Shown here: piece by piece, positions 34,562 through 43,173 of the stretch
Position numbering within the stretch: position 1 is the stretch's first letter
Layout: each line of letters starts with the position of its first letter
Assembly (NCBI GenBank): GCA_037447655.1
Contig: JBBHKE010001006.1
Coordinates: 62,001-126,000 of the forward strand
Length of the DNA stretch: 64,000 bases
Reading direction: 5' to 3'
Source of the DNA: Zygnema cylindricum
Lineage: Eukaryota > Streptophyta > Zygnematophyceae > Zygnematales > Zygnemataceae
Notes under the pieces: model-generated
Databases searched by the model: none
Seen by the model: only the letters and a program-made list of their open reading frames with translations
Told to the model about the DNA's origin: nothing
Translations under genes and position numbers: made by a program

Positions 34562-37500
34562 TTAGCCGGCAGAGGAGCTGGCCAACACGACCGGTAGCTC
34601 GCGACATCCGTGGCAAAACCAGTGACCGTCCGGAACCGCCAATAAAGGTGGCACCAAACACTCCATGTGAAACCCTTGATTGCAATGATCACAAAGTAAC
34701 ATGGTGGTTTCCCCGTCTGATCGATGGCAAAAGGTACATGCCGTCGCCTCCGTAATCGGCATACGCATAGGATCCATATCCTGCGACAAATCTGGTAAGT
34801 AACATGGAGCACAATTCTTGGAGTGCTCTCGAAAAGTCCGTGTGTCCGCTCCTTGTAATCCTAACATCCCGTTCGGATCCACCTCGATAATCCGTAGGAT
34901 GTGTGCAGAAACATCCGTGTCCAAAGTGTCAAAAGATTGCCTGCGAAGATAAACATAATCTCCCACCCGATAGGGCTTCTGTTGCGGCCTGTAACTGCCG
35001 CTGCGAGTGGTGGCAAACCGAAGTGTGTCCCGATGCTGGGCAATCTGCAGGTTATCAAAAGCCATGGGCATTTCACGGGCAAAAAGCAAAGCACGACGAG
35101 TGAGTTCTTCCAAAAAAATAGTGTCAGACATCAGCGGAAGTGGGAAGCTTGCGGCTTTCTGAATATTGCGACCGAGCAATGGTTGTCGCCCAAATAAAAC
35201 ATAATACGGGCTGAAATTAGCCAGACTAGCCTGAACCGACATGCGATATCCCATGGTAATGTAACCAAGGGACTCGTCCCAAACCGAAATGTGTTTCTCT
35301 AAGCAATGCTTACGCAAGGCACGCTTAAATGTCTGGACTGCTCGTTCAGCCAGGCCATCGGCCTGGGGGTGATCCCGGCTAGTACGACGATGATCGATGA
35401 GAGCCTCATCAAGCATCTCTTGAAATTCTCCCCGAAATTCTGTACCTTGATCGGTTAGGACCTCGGCTAGGGCACCGTATCTCATAAGGACATGTTCCTT
35501 AAAAGCTGCGGTGGTTAACTTAGCGGTCTTGTGAGGCAGGGCTACAACTTCTACCCACTTACTGAAATTTTCAATCATAATCATGATATATTGTTTACCC
35601 TTACGTGAGATAGGAAAAGGTCCAGCCAAATCGACCGACCATCGATAGAACAAACCTCTAATAGGTAGAGGTTGAAGCGTAGTCTGCCGGTTAGAGAAGG
35701 AAGTTCGAAGACGGTCACAGGTGGCACACTTGTGCAGAATAGCAGCGACATCAGCTTGCATTCCTGACCACCAATACCGTGCCTGAACTAGACTTAACGT
35801 TCGCTTGGTACCGTAGTGACCAAGCTCGGTGTGAATCTGCTCAATGAGAGAAAGACGCTCGGTAGGCCGTGGAACGTGCCTATGGCTTCCGTCTGCCAAC
35901 AACCGAACTAAAGATCCCCCAAGCCAAAGGTAACTTTTGGCCCTCTTTTTCACTCTGTCTTCTTCATCAGAGGTGGTGCCGGACCTGAAGGTCTGGGAGG
36001 ATAGGAAAAGAATGAGAGGCCCATCACGCCAAGGATCTGTGGCGGGGCGGGGGTTCGGAACAGACGCCAGGCAGTAAGTAAGATAAGAACCCATTGACAT
36101 GACGGGAACATCGTCGTCATCGAAATCCTGTCGAACTCCGTTATCTGTTGTTCGGGGCAAAGGATTTCGGGAAATTCCGTCTGCGTTTAGACTAAGCAGA
36201 CCTGGTCGGTGAATTATTTCAACGTCATATTCTTGTAAGATTAAAGCCCATCGGGCTAACTTCCCGGAAAGCTTATCGTTAGTCATCAGCCAATGTAAGG
36301 GCTGATGGTCAGTTAAGAGTGTGAAAGGTTTTCCGTACAAATAATGGCGGAAGTGAACGACTCCCCAAACCGCGGCTAGACACTCTCCCTCGTAGCTACT
36401 ATAATTTGATTCGGCCCGGTTATTGCTTCTACTCGCGTAAGCAACTACGTATTCCTCTCCGCTCAACTCTCTTTGTGTCAAAATGGCAGCGATTCCGGGT
36501 TTCCCAAAGTCAGTTTGTAGACAAAAAGGGAGTTTGTGATTGGGAGGACGGAGAATTGGGGCACTTGATAAAGCGGTTTTTAATTTTTGAAATGCGGAAA
36601 TCTGATCGGGACCCCATATAAACGCCACTTCCTTCTTGAGAAGGTCGTTTAACGGGAATGCGATGGTGCTAAAATTAGATACAAATCTGCGATAATAATT
36701 AGCAAGTCCGAGAAAAGCTCGCAGACTGGTGAGGTCCGTGGGAGCAGGCAATTTACTGATTGCCTCTACCTTTGCTTCGAGAGGAGTGATCCCCTCAGCC
36801 GAGATAAAATGGCCGAGGTAAGGCACTCCCTCGGCTCCAAAGGTGCATTTCGCTGGATGACATTTTAATCCGACCTTTTTCAATTCAGTCAATACCCATT
36901 CGATGTGAGCAGCGTGCTCTTCGATAGTAGCCGAGGCAATGATAAGGTCATCGATGTAACATCTAGCAAACTTACAGCCTCCAAGAACGGAGTCCATGAC
37001 TTTTTGAAATACTGCCGGAGCATTTTTTAGTCCGAATGGCATTACAGCCCATTCCCATCGGCCGTCGCTACCCCAAAAGGCAGTTTTATGCCGGTCTTTT
37101 TCCTCTATCTCGATTTGATTGAATCCTTGACGGAGGTCAAGGATACTAAAATAATTTGCTCCGCCTACATGATCAAATATTTCTTCGGCAAGAGGCATGG
37201 GATGACGATCTTGAACTGTTCTAGCATTTAGTTCACGATAGTCACCACACATTCGACGTTCAGTAAAATTTCCCTCGGAATCTTTTTTCCGAGGCATGAC
37301 AGTGGGAGCTGCAAATGTGGAGTCTGACCGATAGATTAGGCCAGCTTCCTCTAGTTCAGCACATCGCTTGTCTACCATTTCCCATTCAGTTTCTGACAAA
37401 CGATGTTTCGGTTTAAATATAGGGCGATCATCTTCGAGATCTATCGACATTTTATAAGCAGTGTGACGACCCAAATCATTCATAGAAAAGGCAAAGGCAT

Positions 37501-38353
37501 CGATATTTCGTAAAACTACGTCATTCAGTAACTCTTGTTCGGCCTTTGTTAGATTTGTGCCGAATTTCCATTTAGGAGCATCAGGATTTTCGGTCGTCAT
37601 AGCTTCCATGGCTTGTGCAAAGGCCAACTGCTCATCTGCGATAAGCGTTTGACCTAACTCGTAAGCTACAGGTGTCTGTTTAAGGCAATTAACCGAATGA
37701 TTCCAACTGCGTGTTGGAAAAGCAGCACTCCAATGAGGAGTGGGTGGAATATGCATGGGACTTGTAGACTGGACAGCCGTATATGCGGGAATAGACCAGG
37801 ACATATGGCTAGGATTGAGGAAATCGTAGACAGAGATTTCCGGAACTGGTGGAATTGGAGAAGGAAAGAGGAAAAATTGAAATGTGGTCCCTTGGAGAGT
37901 GGGACGGAAAGATTTTCTTAGTGATGCATTCCCCCCCCCAGCTGGTTGAGACGGATGTGCCTGAGAGTGGCGACCAGCTGCAAACCCAAGACCTAAAACA
38001 AAAGACAAAGACTGAGGGTCCATGACACGACCTAATAAAGTGCATCTTTGACGTTCAGTAAGACCAGGAGCGGCAGTAGTGCCGGGAATGAAATGCATTA
38101 GGTGTTCTCGTTCCGTAGAGGTAGGCTCTTCGAGCTCACCGGTATGAATGTTTCGGAGCATGCCAGGACCGTCATTAGAGAATGCATGTGAATGTGGGTA
38201 AGAAACTAAGGTAGGAAGCACCTTGAGAGGTTGACCCGGGACATTGACACTGAAATTAGGGGGACAGTCCTTTTGAATGCAAGGCTGCACCTTATGAAAA
38301 GGAAGAAGGGCAGCCTGAATGTCTGTAGGAGGAGGACGAATAACAAGTTGGCC
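34562..38353 (-). CDS. pol: Pol: methyltransferase end, RT, RNase H, integrase, PHD
   Basis: Residues counted from the GTG at 38290. About 1-105 complete the methyltransferase (EHLMHFIPGTTAAPGL, QRCTLLGR), then a Pro-rich linker. RT follows, with SILDLRQGFNQIEI (382-395), MPFGLKNAP and catalytic YIDD (445-448). RNase H has D594, E636, D661 and D704 (NADGISR). Integrase has an HHCC finger (H820, H825, C855, C858) and catalytic D887, D947 and E982, with 34 residues between the last two (35 is usual). At 1185-1229 is a complete C4HC3 PHD finger (C1185, C1188, C1200, C1203, H1208, C1211, C1226, C1229), where chromoviruses have a chromodomain. The frame has no ATG before residue 44, so it must be read from the methyltransferase frame. 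It looks catalytically competent. Confidence 0.92.
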   Translation of the reverse strand, partial: GQLVIRPPPTDIQAALLPFHKVQPCIQKDCPPNFSVNVPGQPLKVLPTLVSYPHSHAFSNDGPGMLRNIHTGELEEPTSTEREHLMHFIPGTTAAPGLTERQRCTLLGRVMDPQSLSFVLGLGFAAGRHSQAHPSQPAGGGNASLRKSFRPTLQGTTFQFFLFPSPIPPVPEISVYDFLNPSHMSWSIPAYTAVQSTSPMHIPPTPHWSAAFPTRSWNHSVNCLKQTPVAYELGQTLIADEQLAFAQAMEAMTTENPDAPKWKFGTNLTKAEQELLNDVVLRNIDAFAFSMNDLGRHTAYKMSIDLEDDRPIFKPKHRLSETEWEMVDKRCAELEEAGLIYRSDSTFAAPTVMPRKKDSEGNFTERRMCGDYRELNARTVQDRHPMPLAEEIFDHVGGANYFSILDLRQGFNQIEIEEKDRHKTAFWGSDGRWEWAVMPFGLKNAPAVFQKVMDSVLGGCKFARCYIDDLIIASATIEEHAAHIEWVLTELKKVGLKCHPAKCTFGAEGVPYLGHFISAEGITPLEAKVEAISKLPAPTDLTSLRAFLGLANYYRRFVSNFSTIAFPLNDLLKKEVAFIWGPDQISAFQKLKTALSSAPILRPPNHKLPFCLQTDFGKPGIAAILTQRELSGEEYVVAYASRSNNRAESNYSSYEGECLAAVWGVVHFRHYLYGKPFTLLTDHQPLHWLMTNDKLSGKLARWALILQEYDVEIIHRPGLLSLNADGISRNPLPRTTDNGVRQDFDDDDVPVMSMGSYLTYCLASVPNPRPATDPWRDGPLILFLSSQTFRSGTTSDEEDRVKKRAKSYLWLGGSLVRLLADGSHRHVPRPTERLSLIEQIHTELGHYGTKRTLSLVQARYWWSGMQADVAAILHKCATCDRLRTSFSNRQTTLQPLPIRGLFYRWSVDLAGPFPISRKGKQYIMIMIENFSKWVEVVALPHKTAKLTTAAFKEHVLMRYGALAEVLTDQGTEFRGEFQEMLDEALIDHRRTSRDHPQADGLAERAVQTFKRALRKHCLEKHISVWDESLGYITMGYRMSVQASLANFSPYYVLFGRQPLLGRNIQKAASFPLPLMSDTIFLEELTRRALLFAREMPMAFDNLQIAQHRDTLRFATTRSGSYRPQQKPYRVGDYVYLRRQSFDTLDTDVSAHILRIIEVDPNGMLGLQGADTRTFREHSKNCAPCYLPDLSQDMDPMRMPITEATACTFCHRSDGETTMLLCDHCNQGFHMECLVPPLLAVPDGHWFCHGCRELPVVLASSSAG
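37931..37943 (-). promoter_or_regulatory. Possible central polypurine tract
   Basis: Minus-sense AGCTGGGGGGGGG within the linker between methyltransferase and RT (encodes AGGG). It repeats the 13 bases of the 3' tract at 34547-34559. Confidence 0.4.
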
Positions 38354-39225
38354 TCACGGAGTCTACCAATATCGATCAGGTTCGTCCATTTGGAGCGAAC
38401 CCGGTGTGCTAGTGAACCATGGCGAGCCGCGTCAATAATAAGAGGCGGTCCAATTAATTGTTCGATTCGTTGATAATCAGCCAAAACCGTAGGTCTTGGA
38501 TCATTATAGGCCGCGACATTTTCCAAGATATACCCTATAGGATGATCTAAAGTTTGTAGAAAATGCAGGATGCGAACCAACTCAAAAAATAATTTGGTGC
38601 GGGGATCGGCTAATCCGAGACCTTTCCCGGCCCGAGACATTCCCTGGCACTCCCATCCGCCAAAAACTAGATCGATTGGACCAATCTCGAGTAAGTGATG
38701 GTTGCCTACAATCCGGATGTCTTGTGGCATGGCAATATGCATATGCTCGTATGCAGATTTTGGGAACAAATGCGGGTATTGGGAATGCAAAAGATTACAA
38801 TGAGGTAATTGTGCTTTCCGTGCTAACGGATCAATCTCCACCGAATAATAAAATCGGATTAATAATCCATTCCGCAAACATGCCAGTAGAGAAGTGCCTA
38901 TTCCAGCAAAAAGGTCCAAAATCACTAATCCATTTGGATGAGGTTTCAAATGGACCGGATTCCAATCAATGGGAAGAAACCCACAAGAGTCTGTAGGGAC
39001 TGGGATTGGGGAAGAGACAGGAGAAAGTGCAATTGATAAGGTTTGGTTATAGATCCGGTCAAATTCCCTCGTATCTATAAGAAAACCTGGGTCAATGAAA
39101 ATTTCTGGTAGGTAAGAACTATCGGGCAAAATTTCTTCTGCTGACAATGAATGAAATATTTCAGCCCCCACCGAATTCCCTGAAAATGCAGGTTTGGAGG
39201 TGGCCGAATTTGCAATAATAGGCAT
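38206..39225 (-). CDS. DNMT3-like cytosine-5 methyltransferase domain
   Basis: ATG at 39225. After about 95 variable residues come the methyltransferase motifs: I, LDLFAGIGTSLLACL (103-117, AdoMet binding); II, YSVEID (127-132); III, QDIR (168-171); IV, GGWECQGMS (189-197) with catalytic Cys193; VI, LENV (234-237); VIII, AHRVRSKW (273-280). Spacing and the motif VI-VIII sequence resemble DNMT3/DRM enzymes. The invariant proline before the catalytic cysteine is glutamate here. Near residue 290 the target-recognition and C-terminal parts move to the frame of Pol; codons after that in this frame are out of frame. The product would methylate cytosines in DNA, perhaps of the element itself or its target; that role is inferred. 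It follows protease by about 100 bp and leads straight into Pol. Confidence 0.9.
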   Translation of the reverse strand: MPIIANSATSKPAFSGNSVGAEIFHSLSAEEILPDSSYLPEIFIDPGFLIDTREFDRIYNQTLSIALSPVSSPIPVPTDSCGFLPIDWNPVHLKPHPNGLVILDLFAGIGTSLLACLRNGLLIRFYYSVEIDPLARKAQLPHCNLLHSQYPHLFPKSAYEHMHIAMPQDIRIVGNHHLLEIGPIDLVFGGWECQGMSRAGKGLGLADPRTKLFFELVRILHFLQTLDHPIGYILENVAAYNDPRPTVLADYQRIEQLIGPPLIIDAARHGSLAHRVRSKWTNLIDIGRLREANLLFVLLLQTFRLPFFLFIRCSLAFKRTVPLISVSMSRVNLSRCFLP

Positions 39226-39322
39226 GGGCTTCCTAGCGGAAATTAGCAGAATGCAGATTTTGCGTTCCGGAAGCTAGTGGGCCTATAAAAAAATGTTTGA
39301 TCATGCATGTCAACACCACCCC

Positions 39323-40402
39323 CTACACGAAATATAACGTCCTGTCCCCTAGGCATTCATAGTCACTACATTTAGTGACTAGAGCATGAACCGAGATTTC
39401 AGCAAAGTCTGAGGCCGTTTCGTTCTGGAACCTGAAAACAAGCGGTTCCTTAGTGATTCCTAGGACCGGTTCGGTTGTACCCGCTGATGTTAACAGGCGA
39501 GTAGAAGTGTACTGAAGCTTGTCAGGAGTTAGACCAAGCTTTAGTGCAAAGCTAGAGCCCAATATCACCGGCTTTGCACCCGTATCCATGAGAGGCAGGG
39601 AAGGGGCTATACCATTGATCAACAATGCACCCTTCGCATTATCCAAAAAACTGATGTGAGGATCGAGAGACTTTCGCTCATCCATGGAAATAGGCTGAAT
39701 AGCAGCAAGATTTCTGTGCAGCTGAAGTGCTTGTAACGCGGCAGCTGCAGCCGAGCTATCGGAGAGTAAGGAGATGGGGGAGATTTTCGGTGAGTCGGAA
39801 ATCATAACAGATAGAATGCACAAGCGTTCTTTCACGCGGTGTGCCTCATATATAGTTCGATCCACTATGTTGAGAGCTTCAGCCGCGATGGCTGAAGCGG
39901 TTTCAGGCAAGAGAGGAGAAGGTTCTTTAGTGAATGACAAAGGAATACGCGTGTTAGGTGTTTTACCGTCACGACTGTGATCGGTCAAACCTTTGTCGAA
40001 CGTAGCCTCTCGTTGTTGGATGGTGGAATCTCGTAATATTCGACCTGCCAACGTGGGCATGTGTACAACAGTGCGAGCCATGCCTGTAAATTGTTGCTTC
40101 ATTTGGGTCATGAAAGCTGCGAATTGTTCTTTCATTATAGCCGCCATTTGCTCTTGCATTTCTAAACGCTCTCTCTCTCTTCGAGATACCTTAGGTGGAG
40201 TGGTGTCTTTTTCCCGTTCTTTAACTGGTTGAACCTCTCTTGCGGATCGAGCTGGAATGCCACCACTCTTAATTTGGTTTTGGTAGGAATATTCCGGGTT
40301 TTTTATATGACAACGATGGACATAATGTCCGGTTTGCTTGCAATGTGTACAGGTAGCAGTTTTGTCTGGACACATTCGGGCATCATGCCTAGTCTTCCCA
40401 CA
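39323..40402 (-). CDS. CCHC fingers and aspartic protease
   Basis: Opens directly behind an in-frame TGA (40403-40405). The first finger spans that stop: C, F, stop, then CGKTRHDARMC. The second reads CTHCKQTGHYVHRC. A charged Met/Gln-rich coiled-coil-like part follows (REREREMQEQ-like, about 40140-40190), then a long linker. The protease active site is LPLMDTGAKPVILG near 39590-39550 (minus sense). The frame ends near 39323, 98 bp ahead of the methyltransferase ATG and in another frame. An ATG at 40375 could start a short form lacking the first finger. Confidence 0.85.
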   Translation of the reverse strand, partial: CGKTRHDARMCPDKTATCTHCKQTGHYVHRCHIKNPEYSYQNQIKSGGIPARSAREVQPVKEREKDTTPPKVSRRERERLEMQEQMAAIMKEQFAAFMTQMKQQFTGMARTVVHMPTLAGRILRDSTIQQREATFDKGLTDHSRDGKTPNTRIPLSFTKEPSPLLPETASAIAAEALNIVDRTIYEAHRVKERLCILSVMISDSPKISPISLLSDSSAAAAALQALQLHRNLAAIQPISMDERKSLDPHISFLDNAKGALLINGIAPSLPLMDTGAKPVILGSSFALKLGLTPDKLQYTSTRLLTSAGTTEPVLGITKEPLVFRFQNETASDFAEISVHALVTKCSDYECLGDRTLYFV

Positions 40403-41701
40403 TCAGAAACATAATCGGTTTCCGGGAGCAACAGGTGGGGTTCCCATGGCCGGAACTTTAGGAGGCCGGTTGTTAGGACGAGGATTGTTCCATGGTGGAA
40501 CAATCGGTTCTTTCGGGACCGCTTTAGGTCGGTCATGGGCTTCCCACCAACAATTTTGCATTTCGTATTCCACGGCATGCTCGGCGGCTTGGTCGAAAGT
40601 GAACTTCAAGCCATACGTTTGAGTCAGGTGACTCTGGATAAATTTCTTAGACTGACTCGGAAACTGTCCTACAAATTTCTGGACAGCTTCAGCATCCGAC
40701 ATTAAGTCCGGCAATGCTTCACGTAGAGCTTCCATGCGAGCACGCATGGCCGGGGCAGTCTCTCCTGACTTACGTTCGAAGTTCATTAACTCCCGAACTT
40801 GGTCAGGGTTTTGCATACGGTATTCCGCTTGCAACATTTCAAACATGACTGAGAGCGGATCCAATATAGGGATCCTCATCGCTGGTCGTGCTGGAATTCC
40901 AGCGCGTGCGGCTATAGCAAACTGTTGCGGTATTTCCGCAACTGCTGCTGTAACAACATCGCCGTTGAGATCGAGGACTTCCGAGATAGCCGGTTGGTAT
41001 GGAATTTCTGGTTGTCCTATAATAGCAGGACTCCCAGCGAAAGCCGGAGAAAACTCTGTCATCGCAAGTACGGAATCATACTTGCGAGAATAAAGAGTAA
41101 GGGCTGAACCTCGAAGGTAACGGCCTAAAAGAGAGAAAGCGACCCGTAGATCAAACCGATCTTGGTACCGAAATGCAAGATCACGCATTTCGGTATCGAA
41201 TAGCATTCGAAAATGCGATAAAGTCATGGTGTCCTTCATTCCTGAAAAACAGAAATGAAGGCGCCCCCCTCCCTCCGATGTGGAAGCCATTTCCAATAAT
41301 GGAATGCTTGGGGATAAAACTGGATTGATAATTTGCGGAAACCAAAAAGATAATGAATCGGAATCCGACCCGTCAAAGGAATCGTGGTCAGATTCCTCTT
41401 CGAAAAATGCGGTGGAGATTGATGATAAGGAAGATACTGAGGTGAGAGTGGATCGAACCGAAGGGGAAATTTGACCCGCGATATTTAGGAAATGATGGTC
41501 CAAAAGGCTAGATAAATCTGATGGTCCGGGTTCCGTGGGCCTAAACGAGGCCGACGATCGAGTGGTTCCGACAGGATAATCAAGATTATCCCAATCGGTG
41601 GGCATAAAAATGATAACACCAAATGATGACCAGATAACAAACCGATCTATCCGATATGCCTCAAATGCCAAGCCACACCACTCTTTTGTCCAATCAGCCA
41701 A
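40403..41701 (-). CDS. gag: Gag
   Basis: The frame has 432 codons. ATG at 41701 or, more likely, the ATG of MPTDWDNLDYP at about 41605 starts it, since the first 32 codons overlap leader sequence. The N-terminal third is acidic and Ser-rich (SSLSSISTAFFEEESDHDSF). The C-terminal half holds a retrotransposon Gag domain with QAEYRMQNPDQVRELMNFER, REALPDLMSDAEAVQKFVGQ and a Pro-rich tail, ending in NRLCF, the first two positions of the first zinc finger. The TGA that closes it lies inside that finger, so the frame was probably continuous with the next one, or the stop is read through. Confidence 0.8.
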   Translation of the reverse strand: MADWTKEWCGLAFEAYRIDRFVIWSSFGVIIFMPTDWDNLDYPVGTTRSSASFRPTEPGPSDLSSLLDHHFLNIAGQISPSVRSTLTSVSSLSSISTAFFEEESDHDSFDGSDSDSLSFWFPQIINPVLSPSIPLLEMASTSEGGGRLHFCFSGMKDTMTLSHFRMLFDTEMRDLAFRYQDRFDLRVAFSLLGRYLRGSALTLYSRKYDSVLAMTEFSPAFAGSPAIIGQPEIPYQPAISEVLDLNGDVVTAAVAEIPQQFAIAARAGIPARPAMRIPILDPLSVMFEMLQAEYRMQNPDQVRELMNFERKSGETAPAMRARMEALREALPDLMSDAEAVQKFVGQFPSQSKKFIQSHLTQTYGLKFTFDQAAEHAVEYEMQNCWWEAHDRPKAVPKEPIVPPWNNPRPNNRPPKVPAMGTPPVAPGNRLCF

Positions 41702-41716
41702 TCAATCTCTAACAGG

Positions 41717-42020
41717 GCCTCGATGGCCAGATCTATCAGGAAGCCGTATTACCAAAACCTTCTACCCTGCAAACAAGGGGACAAGGCCGAAGGGCCAGAT
41801 CTATAAAGGCAAATAACTTACTATCCAAGCACTCCCAAGTGCAGATCTAAAGCGACACAATCCACAAAAGTGCTAACCAATGCCTCCAACGGCAAGATCT
41901 ATGGAAGAAATCCCACTCCGGGCAAAGCAAACTCAGCCAAGGCCACTCAGGGCCAGATAGCAAGCAAGGAAAGCTGGACAAATGCAATGCTCAATACAAG
42001 TGGATTAACACTAATCCACT
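41717..42020 (-). repeat. Hairpin array in the element leader
   Basis: Plus-strand units: GGCC-TCGAT-GGCC-AGATCTA (41717-41736), GGCC-GAAG-GGCC-AGATCTA (41786-41804), GCACT-CCCA-AGTGC-AGATCTA (41829-41849), TGCC-TCCAAC-GGCA-AGATCTA (41881-41901), GGCC-ACTCAG-GGCC-AGATAG (41941-41960). Units 3-5 are preceded by CCAA. Stem sequences differ but stay paired while AGATCTA is kept. A sixth, perfect 9-bp stem with loop ACAC lies at 41999-42020. Confidence 0.7.
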
Positions 42021-42192
42021 CCAAACACGATCCCTCTATGCGATCAACCGACTACCTTAACACGCGCCTGTACCCGCAAGGCATCGTGATACTTACATAT
42101 CACTCTTAGCAATCTGGTGATTACCAAGGGTGAACTGCGGTTGTTCGCTACAACCAAAGTTTTGCAGAGCTCCCAAGAACGGATCCGCTCCA

Positions 42193-42640
42193 TTTATGGA
42201 CATCAAGGAGGCCATGGAGGATCTCATGAAGGACGTGATGGACACGGTGGAAAATACTCGGGGGAAAGAAAGACACTCGAACAAGAACGTGAAGGATAAA
42301 AAGTTAACGTTAGAATTGCATGACGTAAGCGTTTTGGTTGGAGTTGTTTGCAAATAATTTACAATACCATGTACATTTTCGAATCAAAAATATTTGAGAA
42401 GGATGAAACTTTATTTTACACGACTGAGTTTATGAAAAAAACATTTTGATGATGTTGTGAGTGTATTTTTTGGATGTAGATCTTTGAGGACGTGATGGAT
42501 GGAGGACACCATGGGGTACACCATTGGGGATACCATGGATATGGAGGACATTAATTGTGAAGAGGAGGAAACCTATCGCGGAAAGCGACTTCCTTGAAAT
42601 TCTTTATAGCATAGTGATTTCTTTTTCTAGGAAGGAGTAG
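42193..42640 (+). pseudogene. Detached 3' end of the Gly/His-rich modular gene
   Basis: Plus-strand match to the last exons of the gene copy at 54.8-55.25 kb. It contains GHQGGHGGSHEGRDGHGGKY and ERKTLEQEREG then TAA, a GTAAGC donor near 42327, and a later exon after TTGGATGTAG (near 42480) with GGHHGVHHWGYHGYGGH. The match begins at TTTATGG (42193), in the middle of an exon whose other half is at 46825 in the opposite orientation. It has no start of its own. Confidence 0.7.
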
Positions 42641-43173
42641 TTTTAATTTCAACTTAATTTCAACTTGTTGCTTGAACCTCTTAAGCAAGTAAACGTAACT
42701 TTTTGTGTGAACTAGTAGACTAGTTGTTGCAAGTAAACAAAGATTTTATTGTCGAAAATGCGCGGTAAGACCATCAAGGTACAAAGCTTGATTGTAACTG
42801 AAAGTTGTTGATGATCATCAAGTAAAAGAGCAAAATCCTTGTGGAATAAAAACACAACAAAGGTTAAACAACAATAAAATCCCAAAAAGGGAAAGCAACT
42901 AGTGTAGCAAAAAGAAAAAAACGAAAACCAGACCGTACGAACACAAAAACTTACCTTAGACACTTAAGCCTAAGATTATGCCACACTAAAGGTCAAAAGT
43001 ACAAAATCGTATACATGGCCCAAGTGGCGTGAGGGTAAGTCTCCTAATCCTCAACAATCATTCACCACTGTGTTTTGTCAAATAAGAGCCGAAGCTTGGG
43101 AAGGTTAAAGGCCGATAGAGAGACATTGGCGACGTAAACGACATGAGAGATTGAGAAGGGCAACTTAGTCCTC
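42641..43173. other. Spacer
   Basis: No gene recognised; AT-rich. Confidence 0.35.

Larger units (their letters stand above)
34545..42110 (-). mobile_element. Gypsy-type element with DNA methyltransferase and PHD finger
   Basis: Minus-strand order: hairpin-rich leader, Gag, two CCHC fingers plus protease, cytosine methyltransferase fused to RT, RNase H and integrase, PHD finger, polypurine tract. I could not find a pair of LTRs: the 3' side meets copia-derived DNA within about 160 bp of the Pol stop and the 5' side meets host-gene DNA near 42.1-42.2 kb, so one or both LTRs are missing or the element is truncated. Coding potential is far better preserved than in any other element here: a 1242-codon frame is uninterrupted. 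Confidence 0.85.

Noticed and set aside
39281-39300. Plus-strand TATA box (CTATAAAAAAATG)
   Set aside because: No plus-strand gene follows; it is the complement of the pyrimidine stretch between protease and methyltransferase.
38231-40622. Plus-strand ORFs of 60-106 codons across the methyltransferase element
   Set aside because: Shadows of the minus-strand Gag, protease and methyltransferase frames.
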